The position numbers were made by a program, and so were the translations under genes. Below, one piece after another: positions 9,334 through 18,027 of a stretch of 64,000 nt of DNA. The notes beneath the pieces are model-generated. The model was not told the origin of the DNA, searched no databases, and was given only the letters and a program-made list of their open reading frames with translations. Position 1 is the first letter of the stretch; the number at the start of each line of letters is the position of its first letter. The stretch is from Brucella intermedia LMG 3301 (GTDB taxonomy: Bacteria; Pseudomonadota; Alphaproteobacteria; Rhizobiales; Rhizobiaceae), in contig NZ_ACQA01000002.1 of assembly GCF_000182645.1 (NCBI RefSeq), positions 1,607,001 through 1,671,000 of the forward strand. Direction: 5' to 3'.

Positions 9334-10806
9334 ATGCATAAAGCCCCGGTCTTAAATCATTTGCCAACCATATTGCTCAGTTCATGCCTTCTGGCGGCGT
9401 GCCAGACCACTACAATTGACCCGGCTCCGGGAGACCAGCTTTCTGCCCGGCCAACAAGGAAAGCGGAGGCTCCCCGGCCCCCGTCAACAACGGGTTCCGT
9501 TCCCCCAAACCCTGTTGCTGACGGGGGCAATCCTGCTCGAAATCCCGCGCCCGCGATACAGGCTTCAGCGGGGTCCCTAACAATGGAAACTGCCGTTCGG
9601 CGTGCCGTCGGCTGGCATCCAGCCGTCGACGAAGCGACAGGCCGGATTTATCAGGCCGACGAACGCATTCGGGCTGCGCAGGCAGGGTACTATCCCAAGC
9701 TCAATGCGGGCGTCGCTTCCGGTTATCAGAGCAGCAATAGGGAAGGCTGGCGGCCGAATTTCAATGTCTCGGCGTCGCAGATGCTTTACGATTTCGGCAA
9801 GGTTTCCAGTTCGGTCGACATTGAACGGGCCGTAAAGGATATCAGCAATGCTCGCCTTCTTCTCGCTATCGATGATCTATCGCGCGACACTGCCAATGCC
9901 GTTGTCGAGGTGCAGCGCTACAGAAGGCTTTCGGCGCTGGCCCAGGAACAGGTGGCAGGGGTTAAAGTCATCGCGGGCCTCGTCAACCAACGCACGGACA
10001 AGGGGGCGAGCACCATGTCCGACAAGGTACAAGCCGATGCGCGTGTAGAGTCCGCGCTGGCTACCCAGTTGCAATACCAGTCCGAATTGAACCGCTGGCA
10101 GGTGGCTCTCGGAGCGCTGATCGGCGGCGGTTCGCCAAACCCCGTTTCTGGTGAGCCCGGCTGGCTGGGCAAGGCCTGCGATGCTGCAACCCCGGACTGG
10201 GAAGAAGTGCCTGCAATGCTGCAGGCCAAGGCGGAGAAGGAGGAGGCTGAGGCGCAACTGGCCGCCAGCCGGGCTGAAGCTCTCCCAACCGTATCCCTTG
10301 AGGCGATGACCGGATACGATCTCAACGCGTCGAGGGACGATACACGAAGCAATGATCGCCAGCCGGAATATTCCGTAGGCCTGAATGTTTCGTCGAACCT
10401 CTACAATGGCGGCCAGACGACAGCCCGTAAAAGAGCTGCGGCCTATGCACTCCAGTCGGCAGAAGCAGCCATCAGTACCGCCCGCTACGATATCGAGCGC
10501 AATCTCATGGAGGCGAGAAGCCAGATTGGTACGTTGGGCCGGTTGATGGGATCGCTGGAATCGCGTGCGAACATGATGGTCAAGACGCGCGATCTTTACC
10601 GCGAACAATATCTGGAACTGGGGACCCGAACGCTTCTGGACCTGCTCAATGCCGAGCAGGAATTACATGAATCGCGGTTTCAGATCGCCAATACCGTCCA
10701 TGATCTGCGGCGGCTCAATATCAGCTGCCTTTATAATTCCGGTAAGATACGCCGCGAGTTCGGCATCAATCCCGCGATGGTGCGAGGAGGCACGGTCAGC
10801 CAATGA
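9334..10806 (+). CDS. TolC-family outer membrane channel of type I secretion
   Basis: 490 residues. The N-terminus is a lipoprotein-type signal with a lipobox ending LLAAC (Cys near residue 23), then a proline-rich linker (residues about 30-75), then the duplicated helical TolC/OEP fold. Visible family features are the first helix TMETAVRRAVGWHPAVDEA, the strand YYPKLNAGVASGYQ and the second-half equivalent ALPTVSLEAMTGYDL, and the late segment LLDLLNAEQELHESRFQIAN. It should form the outer membrane exit duct for the adhesin. Its stop codon overlaps the ATG of the ABC exporter gene (ATGA at 10803), so the two are translationally coupled. No strong ribosome site precedes the ATG at 9334. Confidence 0.88.
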   Translation: MHKAPVLNHLPTILLSSCLLAACQTTTIDPAPGDQLSARPTRKAEAPRPPSTTGSVPPNPVADGGNPARNPAPAIQASAGSLTMETAVRRAVGWHPAVDEATGRIYQADERIRAAQAGYYPKLNAGVASGYQSSNREGWRPNFNVSASQMLYDFGKVSSSVDIERAVKDISNARLLLAIDDLSRDTANAVVEVQRYRRLSALAQEQVAGVKVIAGLVNQRTDKGASTMSDKVQADARVESALATQLQYQSELNRWQVALGALIGGGSPNPVSGEPGWLGKACDAATPDWEEVPAMLQAKAEKEEAEAQLAASRAEALPTVSLEAMTGYDLNASRDDTRSNDRQPEYSVGLNVSSNLYNGGQTTARKRAAAYALQSAEAAISTARYDIERNLMEARSQIGTLGRLMGSLESRANMMVKTRDLYREQYLELGTRTLLDLLNAEQELHESRFQIANTVHDLRRLNISCLYNSGKIRREFGINPAMVRGGTVSQ

Positions 10807-13031
10807 AACATGGCGAAATCTCTCCCGAAATGGGATCAGTCTTGAGCTTTGAGCCAGAAGAAGACGTACAGGAGCCGAGGTTTTGCCAGGAACGCTGGCT
10901 GGAAGCCTTGCGGCTTGTTGCACAATATTACCGACTTCCGCTTTCTGTTCAGGGTGTAAAACTCGCCGCCGCTTCCATAGACCCCAATTCAACTGACGAG
11001 ATGAAGCTTCATGCGATGGCCCGCCGCATGGGGCTGGGTATCAAGCTGGTCGACCCACAAAATATCAATCTTTCCAACTGGCATGTGCCTTTCATTCTTG
11101 AATTGACGGATGGGCAATTGGCGGTTGTTCACAAGATTTCAACGGATAGGGAAGCTGGGGTCTGGCTGAGCGGCGAACAGGGGCTGGAACATGCATTTCC
11201 CCTTGATGCTCTTGTCGTCCAAACCCGTCATGTTCTGCTGGCTCGCCCGGCCCGGACTGTTCCTGATGCGCGCGTCGATGCCTATATCAAGCCTTTCGAG
11301 GAAAACTGGCTAAGGCGGATCGTCTTTCATGATCTTGGGTCCTATAGCCATGTGCTGGTCGCTTCATTTATCGCCAATGTGCTTGGGCTGACGGGTATCA
11401 TTTTTTCGATGCAGGTCTATGACCGTGTCATCCCTGCGCAGTCGTTCAATACGCTCTATGTTCTGTTCAGCGGCGTCGTGCTGGCGATTTGCTTCGATTT
11501 CATGATGCGTCGCGCACGAATGGGCATCATTGATATGCTCGGAAAGCGTACCGACCTGCAAATGTCAGATGTCGTGTTCGGTCACGCGCTCCGGGTGCGT
11601 AACCGGGCCCGACCGACTTCTACAGGTTCTTTCATCGCGCAGTTGCGCGATATTGAACAAGTGCGCGAATTGTTGACCTCAACGACCGTTGCAGCAATTG
11701 CGGACCTGCCGTTTTTCCTTCTGTTTCTCGTGCTGTTCTGGTGGCTGGCGGGGCCGTTGGTCTTTATCCCGCTGGCCGCGATCGCAGCCTTGATCTTGCC
11801 CGGTGTCTTTCTGCAAAGGCGTCTCCGCCGGCACGCCAATGAGGCCATGCGCGAGTCATCATTACGAAACGCCATGCTGGTGGAAACAGTACAGGGCATA
11901 GAAGACATCAAAAGCCTGCAGGCGGAGGATCGCTTCCAACAGCAGTGGAACCATTTCAATGCTGTTACCGGCGAGGCGCAGATCAGGCTTCGTTCCGTTA
12001 CAAACGGATTGAGCGTATGGACCCAGAATGTGCAGACGGGCGTTTACGCGTTGACGGTATTTATCGGTGCGCCCATGGTCATCAGTGGTGACATAACCAC
12101 CGGCGCACTTGTCGGCGCATCCATTCTCGGTTCGCGTATGCTGGCGCCGATGGCGCAATTTACGCAGATCGCCGGGCGTTTGCAGCATGCGAGGATCGCA
12201 AAACAAGGACTGGACCGTCTTATGCAGATGCCGGTCGACCATCCCGACAGCGAAACCCGGATTCACTGCCCGCATATCAAGGGTTCCTATCTCCTGAAGA
12301 ACGCGCTCTTCCGTTATGGTGATGAAAGCTCGCCTCCAGCGCTGCTGGTGCGCGACCTTAAGATCGAACACGGTGAGCGGGTTGCTGTTCTCGGACGAAA
12401 CGGTGCAGGTAAATCCACGCTCCTGCTCGCCCTGTCGGGGCTTATGGACGCAAGTGACGGTGAGGTTCTGCTGGACGATCTCTCCTTGCCGCAGATCGAT
12501 CCGGCGGACGTCCGGCGCGACATCGGTCTTCTGACACAGAATTCGCGCCTGTTCTTCGGCACATTGCGCGACAATATCACGATGGGTGCGCCTGACGCTT
12601 CGGACGATGAGATCCGGCGCGTTCTTGCCATGGTCGGAGCCGATGGCTTTATCCGCAAACTTCCGCAAGGCCTCGAATATCTTGTTCAGGAAGGGGGAAG
12701 CGGTCTTTCCGGGGGCCAGAAGCAGGCCATATTGCTGGCGCGGCTGCTGATACGGGACCCGTCGGTGGTGCTGCTCGATGAACCGACATCCACGATGGAT
12801 GAGGCGACCGAGCGCCATTTCATCCAGCAATTCGCAAAGTGGAGCGCAGGGCGCACCGTGGTCCTCGCGACACATCGCACGCGGGTGCTGGAACTGGTTG
12901 AACGGCTTATCGTCGTCGAAAACGGACAGATAGCACTGAACGATACCAAAGAACGTGGGCTGCAGGCCCTGCTCGGCGTAAGCAAGGTCGAAGCCCCGAG
13001 AACGGCCCCTGCAGCATCGGCCAGAACATAG
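10803..13031 (+). CDS. Type I secretion ABC exporter with C39-like domain (LapB/HlyB type)
   Basis: 742 residues forming the inner membrane motor of the secretion system. Residues about 20-140 are a peptidase-C39-like domain lacking the DCG/Cys catalytic signature, so it is probably a substrate-binding CLD as in HlyB rather than a protease. Residues about 165-450 are the transmembrane domain. The C-terminal nucleotide-binding domain is complete: Walker A GRNGAGKSTLLL, signature GLSGGQKQAILLARLL, Walker B SVVLLDEPTSTMD and the switch histidine in VVLATHRT. It overlaps tolC by 4 bases and precedes the HlyD gene by 29 bases, which fits a three-gene exporter operon. Confidence 0.9.
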   Translation: MKHGEISPEMGSVLSFEPEEDVQEPRFCQERWLEALRLVAQYYRLPLSVQGVKLAAASIDPNSTDEMKLHAMARRMGLGIKLVDPQNINLSNWHVPFILELTDGQLAVVHKISTDREAGVWLSGEQGLEHAFPLDALVVQTRHVLLARPARTVPDARVDAYIKPFEENWLRRIVFHDLGSYSHVLVASFIANVLGLTGIIFSMQVYDRVIPAQSFNTLYVLFSGVVLAICFDFMMRRARMGIIDMLGKRTDLQMSDVVFGHALRVRNRARPTSTGSFIAQLRDIEQVRELLTSTTVAAIADLPFFLLFLVLFWWLAGPLVFIPLAAIAALILPGVFLQRRLRRHANEAMRESSLRNAMLVETVQGIEDIKSLQAEDRFQQQWNHFNAVTGEAQIRLRSVTNGLSVWTQNVQTGVYALTVFIGAPMVISGDITTGALVGASILGSRMLAPMAQFTQIAGRLQHARIAKQGLDRLMQMPVDHPDSETRIHCPHIKGSYLLKNALFRYGDESSPPALLVRDLKIEHGERVAVLGRNGAGKSTLLLALSGLMDASDGEVLLDDLSLPQIDPADVRRDIGLLTQNSRLFFGTLRDNITMGAPDASDDEIRRVLAMVGADGFIRKLPQGLEYLVQEGGSGLSGGQKQAILLARLLIRDPSVVLLDEPTSTMDEATERHFIQQFAKWSAGRTVVLATHRTRVLELVERLIVVENGQIALNDTKERGLQALLGVSKVEAPRTAPAASART

Positions 13032-13060
13032 GAACTGGCTCTGGTTGGGAGAATGGCGAT

Positions 13061-14251
13061 ATGGCAGCCCTTGGCGAAGATTTCGGCGATTGGGTGAACG
13101 GGAGTGTCGACGGTGCACGGCTGAAACGTTCGAAGCGTTTTGTCCGGCTTGTATTCCTGTTCTTCGCGGTTCTGCTGATCTGGGCTTATCTGGCTTTGCT
13201 CGATGAAGTGTCGACTGGCACCGGCAAGGTAGTTCCAACGTCCCAGGAGCAGGTGATCCAGTCCTTGGAGGGCGGGGTTCTAGCGAAGCTTTATGTTCGT
13301 CAGGACGATGTCGTCGAACCAGGCAAGATACTGGCTCAGCTCGATCCAACGGTCACTGAGGCAACGGTACAGGAAAGTTCCGCCAAATACCGTGCTGCGC
13401 TGGCCAGTTCCGCTCGTCTGACGGCGGAAGTCAATGGGAGCGATCTGGAATTTCCTGACGAACTGGATGCATTTCCTTCGCTTCAGGCATCAGAGACCAA
13501 GTTATATGAAGCGCGCAAACGCAGCCTCAAGGAGTCGCTCGATTGGCTTGCGGAGTCTAAGAAACTGGCGCAGGACGAACTCGCCATCAGCCAGTCGCTG
13601 ACAAAGATGGGCGCTGCCAGCAATGTGGAAGTCATCCGGCTGAAGCGGCAGCTTGTCGAGCTTCAACTCAAGGAAACCGAGATCCAATCGGACTATATTG
13701 TCAAGGCACGTGAGGAACTCGCGAAAGCTAATGCGGACGTGGAATCGCTTTCTTCGGTGATAAGGGGCCGGGCGGACTCGCTTGCGCGGCTGACCCTGCG
13801 CTCTCCAGTGCGCGGCATCGTGAAGAACATTGAAGTTTCGACGATAGGCGGTGTGGTTCCTCCCAACGGCAAGCTGATGATTATCGTCCCGCTGGATGAA
13901 CAGCTTCTCATCGAGGCTCGCATCTCCCCGCGCGACATTGCCTATATCCATCCCGACCAGCCAGCAACGGTCAAGGTCACCGCGTATGACTATGCGATAT
14001 ATGGCAGCTTGAAGGGAAAGGTCGTCAGTATTTCACCGGATACAATTCAGGACGAGGTCAAACCGGAAGAGTTCTACTATCGTGTCTTCATAAAGACCGA
14101 AACAGACGCACTTTTCAACAAAACTGGCGAGCGTTTTCCAATCGTCCCCGGCATGGTCGCTACCGTTGACATTCATACCGGCAGCAAGACTGTTATGGAT
14201 TACCTCATCAAGCCTTTCAACAGAGCGCGGGAAGCACTCCGGGAAAGATAG
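13061..14251 (+). CDS. HlyD-family periplasmic adaptor of type I secretion
   Basis: 396 residues. A short cytoplasmic tail is followed by one membrane segment near residues 27-48 (FVRLVFLFFAVLLIWAYLAL), then the membrane-fusion fold: lipoyl-like strand QSLEGGVLAKLYVRQDDVVE, a long coiled coil (residues about 100-240) and the returning strand RLTLRSPVRGIVKNIEVSTIGGV, then a beta-barrel ending near VPGMVATVDIHTG, the usual HlyD signature. It bridges the ABC exporter and TolC. The ATG at 13061 follows a GGGAGA site. It is the last gene of the secretion operon; the next gene is convergent. Confidence 0.9.
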   Translation: MAALGEDFGDWVNGSVDGARLKRSKRFVRLVFLFFAVLLIWAYLALLDEVSTGTGKVVPTSQEQVIQSLEGGVLAKLYVRQDDVVEPGKILAQLDPTVTEATVQESSAKYRAALASSARLTAEVNGSDLEFPDELDAFPSLQASETKLYEARKRSLKESLDWLAESKKLAQDELAISQSLTKMGAASNVEVIRLKRQLVELQLKETEIQSDYIVKAREELAKANADVESLSSVIRGRADSLARLTLRSPVRGIVKNIEVSTIGGVVPPNGKLMIIVPLDEQLLIEARISPRDIAYIHPDQPATVKVTAYDYAIYGSLKGKVVSISPDTIQDEVKPEEFYYRVFIKTETDALFNKTGERFPIVPGMVATVDIHTGSKTVMDYLIKPFNRAREALRER

Positions 14252-14349
14252 TTGGCTTGTATTATCCGCGTGGCGAGAATGCCATTTCCCAATGGGCTCG
14301 CTGAGTCGTGGGTGTAAACCACCAGTGACTGAATAAGTCGAAATCGGCT

Positions 14350-14997
14350 TTAAACGGTTTCGTAGAAGCTGTCCCGCATGGAGCGCAGGATGATGACCGC
14401 AGAAGCAGCACCGGGATCGACATGACCAAGCGAGCGCTCACCCAAACGAGCAGCGCGGCCCCGTGCGGCCACCATAGAACGGGTTGAATCCGCACCCTTT
14501 TCAGCTGCTTCGAGAATTCTGTTCCACATTTCCAGGCTGCTCAAGCCGTGCGTTCGCGCGTCAACAGCCGTTTCCATCGCCGGTATCCATGCATCCAGCA
14601 TGGTTTTATCGCCACGTTGTCCCTTTCCGCGTTCCTGAATGCCTCGTGTGATCGCCTCGACGATGCCGGCCTGGTCCTCGGCGTCGAGGCTTTCGCGCGG
14701 TTTAAGGGCCTTGGAAGCGTGGCGAAATGCCGTCGCATAGAGGGGACCGGTGGAAGCGCCCACGGTGTCGAGAAAAGCGGCTGCAGCTGCGGCGAAAATC
14801 TCGGAAGGGAGTATGTGCTCCAAATCCAACTTGGCAAGCGCGCTGTTGATGGCTGAAAAGCCCAGCACCATGGTGATGCCGTGATCCGCATCGCCAATTG
14901 CTCCGTCGAGATCGGAAAGTCGTTCTTTTTCCTCCTTCATCGAAAAGGCAATGAGCTGGAACATTCGGCTTAGACGACGCGCTGCAGTTTCCTGCAT
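14350..14997 (-). CDS. dhaL: DhaL-type kinase subunit (partner of the SorC-DhaK fusion)
   Basis: 215 residues, an all-alpha DhaL domain that binds the nucleotide and phosphorylates the ketose held by DhaK. The magnesium/nucleotide motif is present as AIGDADHGITM, with the conserved aspartates, followed by the phosphate-loop-like region ASTGPLYATAF and the late VAARGRAARLGERSLGHVDPGA signature. It is read 52 bases after the SorC-DhaK fusion gene with a clear GGGAGG ribosome site, so the two probably form one kinase. No DhaM-like PTS phosphodonor occurs in the window, so ATP is the likely donor, as in the fused single-chain dihydroxyacetone kinases. Confidence 0.88.
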   Translation of the reverse strand: MQETAARRLSRMFQLIAFSMKEEKERLSDLDGAIGDADHGITMVLGFSAINSALAKLDLEHILPSEIFAAAAAAFLDTVGASTGPLYATAFRHASKALKPRESLDAEDQAGIVEAITRGIQERGKGQRGDKTMLDAWIPAMETAVDARTHGLSSLEMWNRILEAAEKGADSTRSMVAARGRAARLGERSLGHVDPGAASAVIILRSMRDSFYETV

Positions 14998-15049
14998 TTG
15001 TACCTCCCAGACAATCTGGAATTCATGTAACCGCCGAAAGCGGCTTTAA

Positions 15050-17131
15050 TCAGTTGACCCGCAGAAAAGCCGTATCGCAAGGATGCGACAAGAGATCGGA
15101 CAATTCCTGATCGAGGTGCATGACGGATATAGATGCTCCGTTCATGTCCAGCGATGTGCAGTAGTGGCCTACCCAATTGGCTTCGATTGTTATTTGCTTG
15201 GCGCTCAGCCGTTGTTCGACGCGTCGGAACAAAATGTAGAGTTCCATCAGCGGCGTTGAGCCGAACGAATTTACCAGTACCGCCACCCGATCTCCCGGCG
15301 ATGCATTCATCTCACTGAAAATCCGGTCCATGATGTGATCGACAATGGCATCGGCGGACATCATTTTCTCGCGAACAACGCCACGTTCGCCGTGAATACC
15401 CACGCCGATCTCCATTTCTTCAGCGCCGATTTCGAAATTGTGGCGCCGTGTCTGGGGCAGGGAACAGGGCTCCAGCGCAACGCCCATCGTAAAGGTTCTT
15501 CGGTTGGCCTTGCGCGTCACCGCTTCGCATGCCTCGAGCGACATGCCGCGGTCACACGCTGCACCGGCTGCCTTGAAGATGAAGAAATTTCCCGCTACGC
15601 CGCGCCGACCGTCGCGATCCTCCACTGGGGACGACGATATATCGTCTGTTGTCAGAACGGTCCGTGTGGGAATGCCAGCTTCCTGCGCCATTTCGGCCGC
15701 CATCTCGAAATTCATGACATCCCCGACATAGTTGCCATAGACGAAGAGGACGCCTTCTCCGCCGGAGGCGGCCTTGGCGCATTCGAGAATTGGGGCAGGG
15801 GGAGGCGAGGAAAAGACATTCCCGATGGCTACCGCATCGGCAAGCCCTTTTCCGACATAGCCCAGAAAACACGGTTCATGCCCGGACCCGCCGCCAATCA
15901 CCAGTCCTACTTTTCCCTGTCGGGGCCCGGTCCGTGCGACGAGCGCGCGTTTCGATCCGTTGATAGGAGCGAGATAGGACCGGTGCGCTCTGGTGGCGCC
16001 ATCAAGCATTTCCTCCACGACATCGTCGGGACTGTTCAGAAACTTCTTGATATGCGTGCGGTAATGGCTGGACACGTGGGCCGGCTCCGCACGCAGCTTC
16101 TGCGAAAGCTTGCTGTCGATTTCAGTCACGCCATCCGCGTTGAGGATACCGCGTCCTGTCGCGGCATCGGTAATCAGAATGTTGATATAACCGCCCCGCA
16201 AGGCGGCGAGAATTGCAGGTACTTTGTCGAAACCACCTGCAACTGCGATGCGCATGTCGATGTTGCGCAACCTGTCGAGCGTAATACCGATGGTCCTGTC
16301 GTCAAGCGGGCCTGATACAGGCTGTCCATGAGAATCGATGAAGCGCCCGGCGACGACGCCGACGGCATTCTTGGCCAGATATTCCTGTATGGAGACGTTC
16401 TCGAAAAAGCCGCTGGTATGAATCGTGGAATTCGGTCGGAGCGAAGAAATACCGAACAACGCCTTGTTCGCGTGGTCCAATGCCTGGAACTGCTCCGCAA
16501 TAATCGGTTCTCCGACTATTGCTGCCTTGACGTGAGCACTGGATACGATAGCTGGCGCTGTGATGTTGACGAGATGCGCATTTGTCGCCCGTGCCATGGC
16601 TGCCGCGCATAATTCGGGGGTGTAAGCGAAACTGGCGCGTGTTCCACCGGTAGCCTGAACGACGGTCACATCCTGCAGATTGGCTATGCGGGTGTTCTCA
16701 GCGATAGCGAGGACCGTCCGCCCCCAGGCGACAGCGAGCGTATCCCCGGATTTTAGAAGCTTGGCGATTGCTTGCGCAGCTGCGGTTCCAAGCCGGTCGA
16801 TAAGCGCCTGCGCGCCGTCATCATTTGGCACTACCAGACAGTCGTTCAATCCGAAATGGCGCTTGAGTTCCTGCGCGATTGCAAGGGAACCGAGGCGCGC
16901 GGGTTCGATCGAGATGTTGACGATGCCACGGCTACGGGCATCCGCCAGATAGCTGTTCACGGTAGCCCGCGAAATCCCCATGATTTCAGCGATTTCACCC
17001 TGCGTGCGCCCATCTTCATAATAGAGCCAGCACGCCCAAACGTACGGATCGTCACCATAGCGCAGCGGAATGCCGTGGGTCGGTTCCACCTGTCCAATCT
17101 TGCTTGCGGTTGTTTTTCCGTTTGGCGCCAT
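15050..17131 (-). CDS. SorC-family regulator fused to a DhaK ketose kinase domain
   Basis: 693 residues with two complete halves. Residues 25-345 are a SorC/DeoR-type sugar-binding regulator: helix-turn-helix at about 43-66 (TQGEIAEIMGISRATVNSYL) and the effector domain with the WGRTVLAIAE and RIAVAGGFDKVPAILAALRGG signatures. Residues about 358-693 are a DhaK domain with all expected active-site residues: GGGSGHEP (His418), GNYVGDVMNF (Asp471) and GVGIHGERG (His580), corresponding to E. coli DhaK His56, Asp109 and the covalent His218. The first half is collinear with ordinary SorC proteins and the second with ordinary DhaK, so this is a true fusion with no stop between. The downstream dhaL supplies the missing half of the kinase. 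The protein may report kinase substrate or flux directly to DNA; E. coli DhaK and DhaL act on DhaR in trans. I recall database entries naming similar fusions, but know of no experimental description. Confidence 0.9.
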   Translation of the reverse strand: MAPNGKTTASKIGQVEPTHGIPLRYGDDPYVWACWLYYEDGRTQGEIAEIMGISRATVNSYLADARSRGIVNISIEPARLGSLAIAQELKRHFGLNDCLVVPNDDGAQALIDRLGTAAAQAIAKLLKSGDTLAVAWGRTVLAIAENTRIANLQDVTVVQATGGTRASFAYTPELCAAAMARATNAHLVNITAPAIVSSAHVKAAIVGEPIIAEQFQALDHANKALFGISSLRPNSTIHTSGFFENVSIQEYLAKNAVGVVAGRFIDSHGQPVSGPLDDRTIGITLDRLRNIDMRIAVAGGFDKVPAILAALRGGYINILITDAATGRGILNADGVTEIDSKLSQKLRAEPAHVSSHYRTHIKKFLNSPDDVVEEMLDGATRAHRSYLAPINGSKRALVARTGPRQGKVGLVIGGGSGHEPCFLGYVGKGLADAVAIGNVFSSPPPAPILECAKAASGGEGVLFVYGNYVGDVMNFEMAAEMAQEAGIPTRTVLTTDDISSSPVEDRDGRRGVAGNFFIFKAAGAACDRGMSLEACEAVTRKANRRTFTMGVALEPCSLPQTRRHNFEIGAEEMEIGVGIHGERGVVREKMMSADAIVDHIMDRIFSEMNASPGDRVAVLVNSFGSTPLMELYILFRRVEQRLSAKQITIEANWVGHYCTSLDMNGASISVMHLDQELSDLLSHPCDTAFLRVN

Positions 17132-17167
17132 GTTCTCTGCACTGAACCTCTTGTTTCCTTCTAAACA

Positions 17168-17204
17168 TATCCAACAAAAGTGCGAAGCGGTTTTGTGTTG
17201 GATA
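17168..17204. promoter_or_regulatory. Inverted repeat upstream of the SorC-DhaK gene, candidate operator
   Basis: A perfect 9-bp inverted repeat, TATCCAACA (17168-17176) and TGTTGGATA (17196-17204), separated by 19 bases and lying 37-73 bases upstream of the start codon. The position suits an autoregulatory site for the SorC half of the protein. That it is bound is inferred only. Confidence 0.5.
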
Positions 17205-17322
17205 ATGCGTAAAAACAGAAGATTGAGCGGTTCTGCTGAACCTGTCTTAACCGGACTGCTCTATCGTCGGGTTGCCTGGCAATACAACGGTTTTGCTTGG
17301 AGTTTTTTAGAATGCGCGGAAA

Positions 17323-17359
17323 CAGCAGGCCCGGTTCCTGGCTTTACACCGGGCCTGCT
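17323..17359 (-). terminator. Hairpin between dhaL and the SorC-DhaK gene
   Basis: A perfect 12-bp stem (AGCAGGCCCGGT at 17323-17334 with 17348-17359) and a 13-base loop, just past the stop codon of the upstream dhaL. No uridine run follows at once on the minus strand, so it could be a terminator, an attenuator or an mRNA-stabilising stem. It separates the transporter/dhaKL operon from the fusion gene and its dhaL. Confidence 0.55.
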
Positions 17360-17374
17360 GATCGTCGGTAATCC

Positions 17375-18016
17375 CTACTGGAACCGCACCCGTGCGCCGT
17401 CGGAAAGTTCCTTGAGGATAATGGCGCAGGATGTCGCTCCGGCATCCAGAACACCCAGCGACCTTTCGCCAAGACGGCTGGCGCGACCGATCTTCGCCAC
17501 CAGATCGATCGTCGAATCCCGGCCTTTCTCAGCGGCTAAGACGAGAGCTTCGAGGGCCTCGGCAAATGACTTTCCGGCAGCGGTGGCTTCATCGAAAGCT
17601 TCGATGGCAGGCACGAGCGTGTCCAGCAATGTCTTGTCACCGACCTTTGCAGAGCCGATTGACTGGATACCTTCAAGCCCGGCGTGAAGCATGCGGCTGA
17701 ACGCAGCCGCATCGATATTCTCGATCCCGTCTATTTTTTCCGCAAATTCGGTGAACATCACGCCGTAAAGCGGCCCCATCGAGCCGCCGATCTCGGTCAT
17801 GAGCACTGTGCCAAGCGTATCGAGAGAAGCGGCCAGTGTCTCGTTCTTCCCCTTCAGTCGTTCGGCGGCCATGTTGAACCCCTTGGCCATGTTGACGCCG
17901 TGATCGCCATCACCGATCTTGCCGTCGATCTCGCTGAGATAGGCGCGGTTCTCGACAATCCGGTCGGCCATTGCCAGCACGATGTCTCCGGCTTTTGCGT
18001 TATTGAGTGTTTGCAC
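17375..18016 (-). CDS. dhaL: DhaL, dihydroxyacetone-kinase-type subunit L
   Basis: 213 residues, alpha-helical nucleotide-binding subunit. The conserved DGKIGDGDHGVNM motif carries the aspartates that hold Mg and nucleotide; GGSMGPLYGVMF and KIGRASRLGERSLGVLDAGA complete the family pattern. It starts with GTG at 18016 behind an AGGAAGAG site, 11 bases after dhaK, so K and L should be made together. With DhaK and the SDR it would phosphorylate a short ketose such as dihydroxyacetone or an erythrulose. The substrate is not decided by the sequence. Confidence 0.9.
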   Translation of the reverse strand: MQTLNNAKAGDIVLAMADRIVENRAYLSEIDGKIGDGDHGVNMAKGFNMAAERLKGKNETLAASLDTLGTVLMTEIGGSMGPLYGVMFTEFAEKIDGIENIDAAAFSRMLHAGLEGIQSIGSAKVGDKTLLDTLVPAIEAFDEATAAGKSFAEALEALVLAAEKGRDSTIDLVAKIGRASRLGERSLGVLDAGATSCAIILKELSDGARVRFQ

Positions 18017-18027
18017 AGGTCTCTTCC

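Noticed and set aside
11862..13349. 495-codon frame antisense to the ABC exporter
   Set aside because: It lies opposite clear Walker and signature motifs and has no recognisable domain of its own.
15335..16315. 326-codon frame antisense to the SorC-DhaK gene
   Set aside because: It is a shadow of the DhaK half, whose active-site residues are all on the minus strand.
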